This document shows, piece after piece, positions 1-7,438 of a stretch of DNA of 36,169 nt. Origin of the DNA: an uncultured Prevotella sp. (GTDB taxonomy: Bacteria > Bacteroidota > Bacteroidia > Bacteroidales > Bacteroidaceae). Every line of letters starts with the position of its first letter. Positions within the stretch are counted from its first letter, which is position 1. The translations under genes were made by a program, and so were the position numbers. The stretch lies in contig CAAFFL010000188.1 in assembly GCA_900762125.1 (NCBI GenBank), positions 1 through 36,169 on the forward strand, read 5' to 3'. Under the pieces are notes generated by a model. The model was given only the letters and a program-made list of their open reading frames with translations. It was not told the DNA's origin and did no database searches.

Positions 1-2
1 AA

Positions 3-32
3 GTTCTAATCGCACCTTTATGGAATTGAAAT
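3..32 (+). CRISPR. Terminal CRISPR repeat at window edge (probable)
   Basis: A 30-nt stretch begins GTTCTAATCG and ends ATGGAATTGAAAT. This is the form of type I-B/III CRISPR repeats in Bacteroidetes and Clostridia, whose 3' end carries the GGAATTGAAA signature. No second copy lies 35-40 nt downstream, so this would be the last repeat, with the array and leader to the left of the window. The 3' signature implies that the array is transcribed rightward and that bases 33-134 are trailer. Only one repeat is visible, so the call rests on resemblance and not on a seen array. No cas gene lies in the window. Confidence 0.55.
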
Positions 33-134
33 TCTAGGGAAAGACAAAGTTACCGATTACATTTTGCCAGTGCTGAAGGCAATAGATCGAGGGTTGGAGA
101 GTTATATATAAATAATGTATAAGCGATTATCCCG
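33..134. other. Presumed CRISPR trailer, AT-rich, no gene seen
   Basis: About 100 bases between the putative last CRISPR repeat and the Wzi-like gene. The stretch is AT-rich, unlike the gene that follows. An open frame runs through it to a TAA at 109-111 but is closed upstream by a stop at bases 7-9, and I do not recognise its product. Confidence 0.4.
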
Positions 135-1706
135 ATGAGAACAATGATCCTCACGCTCGTGGCCGCCCTGGCGCTGCCCGCCAACGCACAAGACTATGCG
201 TGGCAGCTCGGCGCCGACGCCGGACGGCTCGACCTCGGCCACGACATCCACTATATGCTGCAGGCACAAGGCTCCGCCAGCCATGGCACGACACCGCTGT
301 GGCTGAACGCAAACCGCTACGGCCTCTCCTCCCTCGACGAGCACAACGGCTACCTCCGCGCTGCCGTGGAGCGGCCGCTGAACACCGACTCTGCGCGCCG
401 CTGGGGCGTGGGCTATGGCCTCGACGCTGCCGTGGCGACGCACTACACCAGCAACGTCGTCCTCCAGCAGGCCTATGTCGAAGGCCGCTGGCTACATGGC
501 GTGCTGACGATCGGCGCAAAGCAGTGGCCCATGGAGATGAAGAACCAACGGCTGAGTTCCGGCTCGCAGACGCTGGGCATCAACGCCCGGCCGATCCCGC
601 AGGCGCGGCTGGCGCTGGAGCGCTACTGGACGATCCCCGGCACGCGACGCTGGCTGCAGGTGAAGGGCCATGTGGCCTACGGCATGCTCACCGATGATAG
701 CTGGCAACACGACTTCACACAACGACGGACACGCTACGAGGAGAACGTGAAATACTGTTCGCGGGCGGGCTTCCTCCGCGTGGGTAAGGACGACATCTAT
801 CCGCTGTCCGTGGAGGCCGGCCTGGAGATGGCGACGATGTTTGGCGGCGAGTGCTACCGCCCCACGGCCAACGGCGAGATGCACCGCATCAAGAACTCCG
901 AGAGTCTGAAGAGCTACTGGCACGCGTTCTTCACCGGTGGCGCCGACGCGCCGGAGGTGGGGTCGGTGTACCAGAACGAGGAAGGGAACATCGTCGGCAG
1001 CTGGCTCATGCGGGTGAACTACGACACGGAGCAGTGGGCGCTGCACGTCTATGCGGATAAGTATTTTGACGACATCTCGTCGATGTTCCAGTTGGACTAC
1101 AACGGCTACGGCTCGGGCGAGGAGTGGGACAAGAAGAAGGACATGCGCTTCTTCGTCTACGACGGCTGGAAGGACTGGATGCTCGGCACGGAGCTGAACC
1201 TCAAGCACGGCACATGGCTGAGGGACATCGTCGTGGAGTACCTCTACACGAAATACCAGAGTGGCCCGATCTACCACGACCACACGCAGGGACAGCCCTA
1301 CCACATCTGTGGCACGGACAACTACTACAACCACTATATCTACACCGGCTGGCAACACTGGGGACAGGTCATCGGCAACCCTCTCTACCGCTCACCGCTC
1401 TACAACGACGACGGGACGATATACATCAAGGACAACCGCTTCGTGGCGTGGCACCTCGGCCTCGACGGTCAGCCGCTGCCACGGCTGGGCTACCGCCTGC
1501 TGGCAAGCTACCAGAAGGGCTATGGCACCTACGAGCGGCCGTACGTGAACCCTCGGGAGAACTTCAGCATGATGGTGGAGGCGACGTACACCCTGCCCCA
1601 CCAGTGGACCATCACCGGCGCCTGGGGCCTGGACAGCGGACGCCTCATCGGCCACAACAATGGCTTCCAGCTCACCATCACGAAACACGGGGTGTTCAAC
1701 CTCTAA
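135..1706 (+). CDS. Capsule assembly Wzi-family outer-membrane protein
   Basis: 523-residue secreted protein with a short signal peptide (about residues 1-18, ending near the ANAQ site). The rest is rich in Tyr, Trp, Gly and alternating polar/hydrophobic stretches, as in an outer-membrane beta-barrel. The length and pattern match the Bacteroidales Wzi-like capsule assembly family. In Escherichia coli, Wzi is an 18-strand barrel lectin that anchors group 1 capsule at the surface; the Bacteroidales members are assigned by homology only. A sugar transferase on the opposite strand 0.6 kb downstream agrees with an envelope-polysaccharide role. The start ATG at 135 directly precedes the signal peptide. 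Assignment to the family is fairly firm; the exact polymer is unknown. Confidence 0.75.
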   Translation: MRTMILTLVAALALPANAQDYAWQLGADAGRLDLGHDIHYMLQAQGSASHGTTPLWLNANRYGLSSLDEHNGYLRAAVERPLNTDSARRWGVGYGLDAAVATHYTSNVVLQQAYVEGRWLHGVLTIGAKQWPMEMKNQRLSSGSQTLGINARPIPQARLALERYWTIPGTRRWLQVKGHVAYGMLTDDSWQHDFTQRRTRYEENVKYCSRAGFLRVGKDDIYPLSVEAGLEMATMFGGECYRPTANGEMHRIKNSESLKSYWHAFFTGGADAPEVGSVYQNEEGNIVGSWLMRVNYDTEQWALHVYADKYFDDISSMFQLDYNGYGSGEEWDKKKDMRFFVYDGWKDWMLGTELNLKHGTWLRDIVVEYLYTKYQSGPIYHDHTQGQPYHICGTDNYYNHYIYTGWQHWGQVIGNPLYRSPLYNDDGTIYIKDNRFVAWHLGLDGQPLPRLGYRLLASYQKGYGTYERPYVNPRENFSMMVEATYTLPHQWTITGAWGLDSGRLIGHNNGFQLTITKHGVFNL

Positions 1707-1769
1707 TGTGAGGGGGATTCTTTTAGGACGCTAATTGACACGAATCGAACGTTAATATAATACAGAACA

Positions 1770-2222
1770 ATGAAAAGAAACAAAGTTCATTATATAGCCC
1801 TGCTGCCGTTATACCTCTTTATCCTTTTACCCCTGCTGGCATCCTGCGGTGACCACTTCGACCGGTCAAACAATGGTGACCTCGACGGCTACTGGCAGTA
1901 CACCCAGGTGGACACCCTCGCCACGGGTGGTACGACGGCGATGAAGGAGCGGTCGATGTTTCTCTCCGTGCAGGGTCCGCTGCTCACGCTGACGGGGGAG
2001 GGCGCCTACCTCTATCAGTTTGCGCACCACGACGACTCGCTGCTGCTCCGTGACGCCCGCTACCACAACCGTGGCGGCGGCGACAGCCTCGTGCGCAACG
2101 CGGACCTCGTGAAGCCCTTCGGCCTCACGCGCCTCGACGAGCACTTCCATGTGGACCAGCTCAGCGGCAGCCGGATGGTGCTGAGCAACACCACTTACCG
2201 CCTGCACTTCCGGAAATACTAG
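1770..2222 (+). CDS. Small lipoprotein, lipocalin-like
   Basis: 150 residues. The N-terminus has a basic start, a hydrophobic stretch and a lipobox ending in LASC (lipid cysteine near residue 26), so it is a predicted lipoprotein. The mature part starts with a DLDGYWQ segment and then short beta-strand-like runs. This pattern fits the lipocalin-like small lipoproteins common in Prevotella and Bacteroides. It lies 63 nt after the Wzi-like gene on the same strand and may be cotranscribed. No catalytic residues can be named. The function is unknown; possible roles are binding a small ligand or helping envelope assembly. Confidence 0.6.
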   Translation: MKRNKVHYIALLPLYLFILLPLLASCGDHFDRSNNGDLDGYWQYTQVDTLATGGTTAMKERSMFLSVQGPLLTLTGEGAYLYQFAHHDDSLLLRDARYHNRGGGDSLVRNADLVKPFGLTRLDEHFHVDQLSGSRMVLSNTTYRLHFRKY

Positions 2223-2231
2223 GGGGAGGAG

Positions 2232-2251
2232 TGAACGATAATTGTCGTTCA
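2232..2251. terminator. Short inverted repeat after the lipoprotein gene
   Basis: Perfect 7-bp arms TGAACGA and TCGTTCA around a 6-nt loop, 10 nt after the stop codon of the small lipoprotein. No T-run follows directly, so it is only a possible weak terminator or mRNA 3' end. Confidence 0.3.
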
Positions 2252-2316
2252 TCGGAACATTAATTATTAACGTACCGATTAATGGCAATTTGCGTTGATA
2301 AAAAGAGACAAACAAT

Positions 2317-2991
2317 CTAGAAGATCTTGCCGAACATGATGTTGATGAAGGTCTTCGTGAGGATCCTCGCGTCGAACCACCAGGAGCGGTGCTCGAGGTA
2401 GTAGAGGTCGAGGTCGAGGCGACGGAGCATCTTCTCCATCGTGTCGGTGTAGCCATTGTAGAGCGTGGCATACGACGTTACGCCGGGACGTATCTGATAG
2501 AGATAGGTGTAGCGCGGGTCGTGCTGGATGATCTGGTCTATGTAATATTTCCGCTCCGGGCGTGGCCCGATGAACGCCATGTCACCGCGGACGACGTTCC
2601 ACAACTGTGGAAGCTCGTCGAGGTGGTGGTCACGGAGGAACCGCCCGATCTTCGTCATCCGCATGTCCGCCCGGTGGGCAAAGAGCTGTGGCCCATTCTT
2701 CTCCGCGTCAACCCGCATGCTACGAAACTTATAGATGGTGAACGGCCGGCCAAAGCGACCGATGCGTTCCTGCCGGAAGATCGCCGGTCCGCCATCCTCC
2801 CGCTTGATGAGGATGTAGCAGATGAGGAACAACGGCGAGAACACCACCAGGCACGCCCATGCCACGCAGAAGTCAAGCATGCGTTTGATATTGCGCTCAA
2901 ACTCATTCATGCCATCCGGGATGAAGCGTGGGTTCGACACATCGTCGTTCCACTTGACGTAAGGGGGTATCTTCTTAGTTGTTGAAGTCAT
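2317..2991 (-). CDS. Undecaprenyl-phosphate sugar phosphotransferase (bacterial sugar transferase family)
   Basis: 224 residues from the ATG at 2991 (an upstream in-frame ATG at 3045 would add 18 residues). One hydrophobic segment (about residues 35-55) precedes the cytosolic catalytic domain. Family motifs are clear: FRQERIGRFGRPFTIYKFRSM, then DELPQLWNV, GDMAFIGPRPER and an IRPGVTS segment. Enzymes of this family move a sugar-1-phosphate from a nucleotide sugar to undecaprenyl phosphate, the first step of capsule or O-antigen unit synthesis at the inner membrane. It is the short, WcaJ-C-terminal-like form. It is alone on its strand, divergent from the gene at 3200. No glycosyltransferase cluster is seen beside it. 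Confidence 0.88.
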   Translation of the reverse strand: MTSTTKKIPPYVKWNDDVSNPRFIPDGMNEFERNIKRMLDFCVAWACLVVFSPLFLICYILIKREDGGPAIFRQERIGRFGRPFTIYKFRSMRVDAEKNGPQLFAHRADMRMTKIGRFLRDHHLDELPQLWNVVRGDMAFIGPRPERKYYIDQIIQHDPRYTYLYQIRPGVTSYATLYNGYTDTMEKMLRRLDLDLYYLEHRSWWFDARILTKTFINIMFGKIF

Positions 2992-3073
2992 CTTATTGGG
3001 TTTCTTTGTATATAACGCCTTGACGCCTGCGATTATTTCCCCCACGCCGATATTTTATGCCTTTTGTGTGAGA

Positions 3074-3104
3074 ATAGGGATTTCCCCCTCGGGAGTAGGG
3101 AAAA
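3074..3104 (+). promoter_or_regulatory. TAGGGA direct-repeat motif, copy 1
   Basis: Two TAGGGA boxes at 3075-3080 and 3096-3101, 21 bp apart, with a CCCCT block between. A matching arrangement with the same 21-bp spacing lies upstream of the minus-strand lipoprotein gene that begins at 11170. In both cases the motif points toward the gene and sits upstream of its TAnnTTTG box. This suggests a shared regulator binding site; the protein is unknown. Confidence 0.5.
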
Positions 3105-3131
3105 AACCGACGCAGGTGCCGATATTCTTCC

Positions 3132-3139
3132 TACCTTTG
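3132..3139 (+). promoter_or_regulatory. -7 promoter element TACCTTTG
   Basis: Matches the Bacteroidetes -7 consensus TAnnTTTG, 60 nt upstream of the ATG at 3200. The preceding TTCTTCC also occurs before the box at 20811, which suggests an extended form. No clear -33 box. Confidence 0.6.
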
Positions 3140-3199
3140 CAACGTGAAAGAACCGAAAAGGCTTCCACAATGTTGAACAATTAAAAAAGGTCTTGAGAT

Positions 3200-4261
3200 A
3201 TGAAAAAGTTAATGTTAGCGCTTGTGGCACTGTTCACCGTGACAGTACAAGCATCGGCAATGAGCTATGAGCAGGCCAGGGAGCAGGCCCTGTTCCTCAC
3301 CGACAAGATGGCCTACGAGCTCAATCTCACCGACGACCAGTATGAGGCCGCCTACGAGATCAACCTCGACTATCTGATGGGCATCACGAGCTATGACGAC
3401 CTCTACGGTATGTACTGGCGCCAGCGCAACCTCGACCTGAGCTATATCCTCTTCGACTGGCAGTACCGGATGTACTGTGATGCCTCCTACTTCTATCGTC
3501 CGCTCTACTGGGACGGTGGTTTCTGGCACTTCCGCATCTATGCGCGCTATCCGCATCGCGACTACTTCTACTTCGGTCGGCCAGGCTTCTACGTGAGCTA
3601 CCGTGGCGGCCACAGCTGGCGGATGAATGGTGGCCGCAGCTGGTATCATGGCCGCACATGGGGTGGTCCGCGCCCCGGCGGTGACCGTCGCATCGGAATG
3701 CGTGACGGCTTCCAGCGTGGCGACTACGGTCGTGGCACACGGATGGGACAGGGCAACCGCACCTTCGGCAACGGCACACGCTTCGACAACCAGCAGCAGG
3801 GTGGCCAGCCGCGCTTCGGCACCCGCAACGGTGTGAACCATGGCACACGTTCCTTCGGCAATGGCAACAGCCGCACCTTCGGCAATGGCAACAGCCGCAC
3901 CTTCGGCAACAGCAGCCGGGAGAGCAGCACACGCACGACGGTGACGCGTCCCAGCGGCTCGACCTTCGGCAGTCGGTCATCGTCGGCACAGCCCCGCGGC
4001 ACGTTCTCGCCCAACGGCACACGCTCCGGCAGCACACGCTCCTTCGGCAGTGGCGCTCCCTCACGCAGCTTCGGTGGCAGCAGTAGTGCTCCCTCACGCA
4101 GCTTCGGCAGTGGTGCTACGACCCGTTCCTCATCGAGCAGCAGCTTCGGCGGTGGCAGTCGTAGCTTCGGTGGCGGCAAAAGTGCACCGGCCCGTAGCTT
4201 CGGTGGCGGCAACAGTGGCAGCAGCAGCCACAGCAGCGGTGGTCACTTCGGCAGGAGATAA
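3200..4261 (+). CDS. Secreted Gly/Ser/Arg-rich protein with LTxxQ-like head
   Basis: 353 residues. Signal peptide at about residues 1-20 (ends in ASA). Residues 21-60 hold a helical segment with LNLTDDQYEAAYEIN, reminiscent of the LTxxQ motif of Spy/CpxP-type periplasmic proteins, although this similarity is by eye only. Residues 60-130 are very rich in Tyr, Trp and Phe. From about residue 140 to the end the protein is low-complexity Gly-Ser-Arg-Phe, with repeated SFG and RTFGNGNS units. At the DNA level, 24-bp units repeat in tandem at 3853-3900. Predicted to be envelope-associated or exported. The function is unknown; similar unnamed proteins occur in Bacteroidales. A strong terminator follows. 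Confidence 0.7.
   Translation: MKKLMLALVALFTVTVQASAMSYEQAREQALFLTDKMAYELNLTDDQYEAAYEINLDYLMGITSYDDLYGMYWRQRNLDLSYILFDWQYRMYCDASYFYRPLYWDGGFWHFRIYARYPHRDYFYFGRPGFYVSYRGGHSWRMNGGRSWYHGRTWGGPRPGGDRRIGMRDGFQRGDYGRGTRMGQGNRTFGNGTRFDNQQQGGQPRFGTRNGVNHGTRSFGNGNSRTFGNGNSRTFGNSSRESSTRTTVTRPSGSTFGSRSSSAQPRGTFSPNGTRSGSTRSFGSGAPSRSFGGSSSAPSRSFGSGATTRSSSSSSFGGGSRSFGGGKSAPARSFGGGNSGSSSHSSGGHFGRR
3853..3910 (+). repeat. 24-bp in-frame tandem repeat
   Basis: Two identical 24-bp units (3853-3876 and 3877-3900) plus a partial third, each coding an FGNGNSRT-type octapeptide inside the low-complexity tail of the secreted protein. Since 24 is a multiple of three, copy-number change would keep the frame. Confidence 0.7.
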
Positions 4262-4315
4262 CGCCCCTCCCCTAGCCTAACGAAACAAAAAAATTGAGAG
4301 TTATTAATATATTCG

Positions 4316-4358
4316 AGCGCCATCCAGACAGCAATGTCCTGGGTGGCGCTTTTTTTTT
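4316..4358 (+). terminator. Rho-independent terminator
   Basis: Near-perfect stem AGCGCCATCCAG / CTGGGTGGCGCT (one G-T pair) with a GCAA-centred loop, followed by at least eight T. It ends the gene at 3200-4261. The T-run touches the stop codon of the convergent histidine phosphatase gene. Confidence 0.9.
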
Positions 4359-4896
4359 AGAGGATGAGGACACGGACCTCGGCATTGCCCATCTTGTGGA
4401 TTTCGTTCATCGGCTTCTTGTAGTAGACGCTCTGGATGGCCTTGTTGATGATGCCATGGCCGACGGCGAGGACCGTCTGGTCGGGATAGGTGACGCGCAA
4501 CCAGGTGATGAAGTTCTGTGCACGGCTCTTCATCCGCTCAAGGCTCTCGATGTCGTCCGGCCATGGCTCATCCTTCAGGTCGGGGATGAAACGTCCCGTA
4601 AAGGAGCCCCAGTCGCGTTCCCGGAGCAGCGATGTCGTCACCACCTCTTTGATCTGTGGCACTGGCGAGCCCTCATCGCCACGGAAGTGCGGCTCGGCGA
4701 TGATCTCGCAGGTCTCGATGGACCGCCGCAGGTCACTGGCGACAAAGACGTCGATAGCCTCGTGGCGCATCTTGTCACGGGCCTCACGTGCCTGCTCCCG
4801 GCCGGTATCATTGAGTTCTCCCTGCCGTTGTCCTTGCAGGATCTGTGCTTTGTTGTCCACGGTCTCACCGTGGCGAACGAGAAAGAGTTTTGTCAT
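4357..4896 (-). CDS. Histidine phosphatase family protein (phosphoglycerate mutase-like)
   Basis: 179 residues from the ATG at 4896 (an in-frame ATG at 4911 adds five residues but sits in the arm of a hairpin). It begins with TKLFLVRHGET, the RHG motif carrying the catalytic phosphohistidine. ASDLRRSIETCEII and VLAVGHGIINKAI supply the second Arg and the second His. These mark the branch-1 histidine phosphatase superfamily (broad-specificity phosphatases and cofactor-dependent mutases). The shorter length (about 180, against 230-250 for glycolytic GpmA) favours a phosphatase over a mutase; the substrate cannot be read from sequence. It is transcribed alone, convergent with the secreted protein gene. 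Confidence 0.85.
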   Translation of the reverse strand: MTKLFLVRHGETVDNKAQILQGQRQGELNDTGREQAREARDKMRHEAIDVFVASDLRRSIETCEIIAEPHFRGDEGSPVPQIKEVVTTSLLRERDWGSFTGRFIPDLKDEPWPDDIESLERMKSRAQNFITWLRVTYPDQTVLAVGHGIINKAIQSVYYKKPMNEIHKMGNAEVRVLIL

Positions 4897-4907
4897 ATTT
4901 GTCCTAA

Positions 4908-4929
4908 CCAAGCCTTCCCAAAGGGAAGG
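4908..4929. repeat. REP-like hairpin, copy A
   Basis: CCAAG, then CCTTCCC-AAA-GGGAAGG. It belongs to the same family as the elements at 9859-9896 and 35224-35251, but is shorter and more diverged. Here it lies in the 5' leader of the histidine phosphatase gene. Confidence 0.5.
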
Positions 4930-4959
4930 ATGTTGATTACATAATTGCTAATGCGAGTG

Positions 4960-4967
4960 CAAAACTA
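4960..4967 (-). promoter_or_regulatory. -7 element TAGTTTTG for histidine phosphatase gene
   Basis: Minus-strand match to TAnnTTTG, 64 nt upstream of the ATG at 4896. The -33 box is not obvious. Confidence 0.5.
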
Positions 4968-5011
4968 CAAAAAAAAGTCAGCAACGACTGCCATCAACCA
5001 CCAAGATTTCG

Positions 5012-5019
5012 TATCTTTG
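5012..5019 (+). promoter_or_regulatory. -7 element TATCTTTG for the 5049 gene
   Basis: Exact fit to TAnnTTTG, 30 nt upstream of the ATG. It forms a divergent pair with the minus-strand box at 4960-4967. Confidence 0.65.
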
Positions 5020-5048
5020 CATCAAATTCCTAACATAGAGCAAACATC

Positions 5049-6101
5049 ATGAAGAAACATCTATTGGCCTTTGCGGCATTGCTGATGATCGTCCTGACCG
5101 CGTCGGGACAAAAGAAGTTATCCGTCTATGCCGTGGGCTTCTACAACCAAGAGAATCTTCTCGACACTTGCCATGATGAGGGCAAGAACGACTATCAGTT
5201 CCTCCCGGGCGGCAGCTATCGCTGGAACGGACTGAAATACACCCACAAGCTCCATAACATGGCTCGCGCGCTGAGCGACATGGGCACCACGAAGCTCCCC
5301 GGCGTGGGATGCGCCATCATCGGACTGGCGGAGGTGGAGAACGCCCGCGTGCTCACCGACCTCTGTGCACAGCCGGAGCTCGCGAAGCGTAGTTATCAGT
5401 TCCTACACATCGAGGGTCCGGACAAGCGTGGCATCGACTGCGCACTGCTTTACCAGCCGTCGCTCTTCAAGGTGCACGACACGAAACTCGTGCCGTATAT
5501 CCCCACGGAGAAGCAGGACTCAGGATTCATCACCCGTGGCTTCTTCACCGTCAGCGGCGAGCTAGCTGGTGAGCATCTAACGGTCATCGTCTGCCACCTG
5601 CCGAGCCGCTTCAATGGCTCCTATTATAGAGAGGTGGGCGCAGCACAGATCAAGGCGGTGAAAGACTCTGTCCTCCGTGCTGACCCAGAGGGAAAGGTCA
5701 TCGTCATGGGTGACATGAACGACGACCCGACGAACAAGTCGATGCACGTGATCCTCGCCGCGAAGGAGGAGATCAGCATGGTTGGCAAGGATGATATGTA
5801 CAACCCATGGTACAACATCCTCACCAAGCAGGGTACGGGCACATTGCGCTATCACGGTGCATGGAACCTTTTCGACCAGATCATCCTCTCGCAGGGGCTC
5901 CTCTCACAGAAGGGTGCTCGTGACTATAGCTCGCTGAAGTTCTGGCAGCCGGAGATACAGCGTATGCCCTACCTCTTCCAGACAGAGGGCAAATATAAGG
6001 GTGAGCCAAAGCGTACCACAGCGGGTGGCGTCTGGCTCGACGGCTTCTCCGATCACCTGCCGGTGGTGGTGTATCTGGTTAAGGAACAGGCCAATGAATG
6101 A
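5049..6101 (+). CDS. Secreted endonuclease/exonuclease/phosphatase family protein
   Basis: 350 residues with a signal peptide at about 1-20 (TASGQ). EEP-superfamily motifs appear in order: FYNQENLLDT, GLAEVEN near residue 92 (metal-binding Glu), GIDCALLY, CHLPSR near 180, GDMNDDP near 221 (Asp/Asn pair) and SDHLPV near the C-terminus (catalytic Asp-His). The family includes DNase I-like nucleases, sphingomyelinases and inositol phosphatases; the substrate is not evident. The export signal implies action in the periplasm or outside, so nutrient scavenging from extracellular DNA or phosphoesters is possible. Its end overlaps the next gene by 8 nt, which points to coupled translation. Confidence 0.85.
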   Translation: MKKHLLAFAALLMIVLTASGQKKLSVYAVGFYNQENLLDTCHDEGKNDYQFLPGGSYRWNGLKYTHKLHNMARALSDMGTTKLPGVGCAIIGLAEVENARVLTDLCAQPELAKRSYQFLHIEGPDKRGIDCALLYQPSLFKVHDTKLVPYIPTEKQDSGFITRGFFTVSGELAGEHLTVIVCHLPSRFNGSYYREVGAAQIKAVKDSVLRADPEGKVIVMGDMNDDPTNKSMHVILAAKEEISMVGKDDMYNPWYNILTKQGTGTLRYHGAWNLFDQIILSQGLLSQKGARDYSSLKFWQPEIQRMPYLFQTEGKYKGEPKRTTAGGVWLDGFSDHLPVVVYLVKEQANE

Positions 6102-6681
6102 GATAGAGACGCATCCGTTTGAGCCGTTTTTGCCTGCTACAGCCAAATTGCTGATGCTCGGCACGTTTCCTCCTGCGCCAAAACGGTGGTGCATGGAGTG
6201 GTACTACCCGAACTTCACGAACGACATGTGGCGCATTATCGGACTGATCTTCTTCGGGGATAAGCTCCACTTCGTCGATGAGGAACGGAAGACCTATCGG
6301 CTCCCGGAGCTGAAAGCGTTCCTCAAGGAGAAGGGCATTGCCATCTTCGACACTTGCCTGCGCATACGGCGCACCACGGGAACAGCATCGGACAAGGATC
6401 TGGAGGTTGTCGAGCGCGCGGACCTCGACGGCATGCTCCGCTCCCTGCCGGAGTGCCGTGCCGTTCTGGCTGCTGGACAGCTCGCCACAAGCATCTTCAC
6501 TGACCACTACGCCATTGACGCCCGCGGCATGAAGATGGGCACGTGGCGGCCGTTCTCCTTCGAAGGCCGCGAGCTGCGCCTCTATCGTGAGCCGAGTTCC
6601 TCCCGTGCCTTCCCCATGCGGCTGGAGCAGAAGGCGGAGTACTACCAGCGAATGATGGAGGAGTTAGGAATTAGGAATTAG
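6094..6681 (+). CDS. Uracil-DNA glycosylase family protein
   Basis: 195 residues from the ATG at 6094, chosen because the family N-terminus (LLMLGTFPPAP, the GxxP-type motif) follows closely. The start overlaps the end of the previous gene. An AGQLATSIF segment and a C-terminal EPSSSRAF segment (SSS motif near residue 170) fit the family 4-6/Mug-like uracil-DNA glycosylase fold seen in Bacteroidetes proteins of this size. The expected role is cytosolic excision of deaminated bases, although the activity of this subgroup is not certain. The last codons and the TAG stop are supplied by the heptanucleotide repeat that begins at 6661, so the C-terminus may have been reshaped by repeat insertion. 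Confidence 0.72.
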   Translation: MNEIETHPFEPFLPATAKLLMLGTFPPAPKRWCMEWYYPNFTNDMWRIIGLIFFGDKLHFVDEERKTYRLPELKAFLKEKGIAIFDTCLRIRRTTGTASDKDLEVVERADLDGMLRSLPECRAVLAAGQLATSIFTDHYAIDARGMKMGTWRPFSFEGRELRLYREPSSSRAFPMRLEQKAEYYQRMMEELGIRN

Positions 6682-6742
6682 GAATTAGGAGTTAGGAGTT
6701 AGGAGTTAGGAATTAGGAGTTTGGAATTAGGAGTTTGGAGTT
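6661..6742. repeat. Heptanucleotide tandem repeat (TTAGGAG/TTAGGAA class)
   Basis: About eleven 7-bp units TTAGGAR, with two TTTGGAR variants, run from inside the end of the glycosylase gene to 20 nt before the uridine kinase ATG. The heptamer gives a TAG in each + frame every 21 nt and TAA on the other strand, so it closes all frames. The same class recurs at 14976-15039. Confidence 0.9.
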
Positions 6743-6762
6743 AAAAAGTTAAAGAAACTGAT

Positions 6763-7392
6763 ATGGAGCAAGCTAATAACGACAAGATTACCATCATCGG
6801 CATCGCCGGTGGAACGGGGTCGGGCAAGACGACCGTGGTGAAGAAAATCGTCCAGGCGCTGCCGCCACACTTCGTGGCCGTGGTGCCCCTGGACTCGTAC
6901 TATAACGACACGACGGGCCTCACCGACGAGGAGCGCAAGGCGATCAACTTCGACCACCCTGACGCCTTCGACTGGAAGCTCCTCATCCATCAGATCAATG
7001 ACCTGCGCCATGGCGTGGCCATCGAGCAGCCGACGTATTCCTACATCCTCAGCAACCGACTGCCGGAGACCATCCACGTCGAGCCGAAGCCGGTGATCAT
7101 CATCGAGGGCATCATGACGCTCATCAACAAAAAGCTCCGCGACATGATGGACCTGAAGATCTTCGTCGACTGTGACCCCGATGAGCGCCTCATCCGCAAC
7201 ATCCAGCGCGACACCATCGACCGCGGACGCACCGTCTCGATGGTCGTCGACCGCTACTTGAAGGTCCTCAAGCCCATGCATGAACAGTTCATCGAGCCGA
7301 CGAAGCGTTATGCCGACATCATTATCCCCGAGGGTGGCGAGAACGTTCGTGGCATCGGCATGGTGTGCAAGTACATCGAGGGGCTTGTCTAA
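6763..7392 (+). CDS. udk: Uridine kinase
   Basis: 209 residues, the usual length. P-loop GIAGGTGSGKTT at residues 13-24, then PLDSYYND (substrate-binding Asp-Tyr segment), NFDHPDAFD, EGIMTL, a DPDERLIRNIQRD segment with the arginines of the LID region, and a C-terminal IIPEGGENV. It phosphorylates uridine and cytidine with ATP or GTP in cytosolic pyrimidine salvage. It lies in line with the two genes upstream and could share their transcript, with the repeat tract in the spacer. This assignment is firm. Confidence 0.95.
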   Translation: MEQANNDKITIIGIAGGTGSGKTTVVKKIVQALPPHFVAVVPLDSYYNDTTGLTDEERKAINFDHPDAFDWKLLIHQINDLRHGVAIEQPTYSYILSNRLPETIHVEPKPVIIIEGIMTLINKKLRDMMDLKIFVDCDPDERLIRNIQRDTIDRGRTVSMVVDRYLKVLKPMHEQFIEPTKRYADIIIPEGGENVRGIGMVCKYIEGLV

Positions 7393-7411
7393 TGCAGTTC
7401 GCTGCCAGACA

Positions 7412-7432
7412 GGTTGGCTTATCAAGCCAACC
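7412..7432. terminator. Hairpin between convergent genes
   Basis: Perfect 9-bp stem GGTTGGCTT / AAGCCAACC with a 3-nt loop, between the ends of udk and the minus-strand DUF308 gene. No T-run on either side, so it is probably a 3'-end stabiliser or a weak bidirectional terminator. Confidence 0.5.
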
Positions 7433-7438
7433 CATGGA

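Noticed and set aside
10..111. Open frame ending in a TAA at 109-111 that could be the tail of a gene
   Set aside because: It is closed upstream at bases 7-9, its residues match no family I know, and the first 30 bases fit a CRISPR repeat better.
6001..6093. Upstream start for the glycosylase
   Set aside because: It would run deep inside the preceding gene; the family N-terminus begins just after the ATG at 6094.
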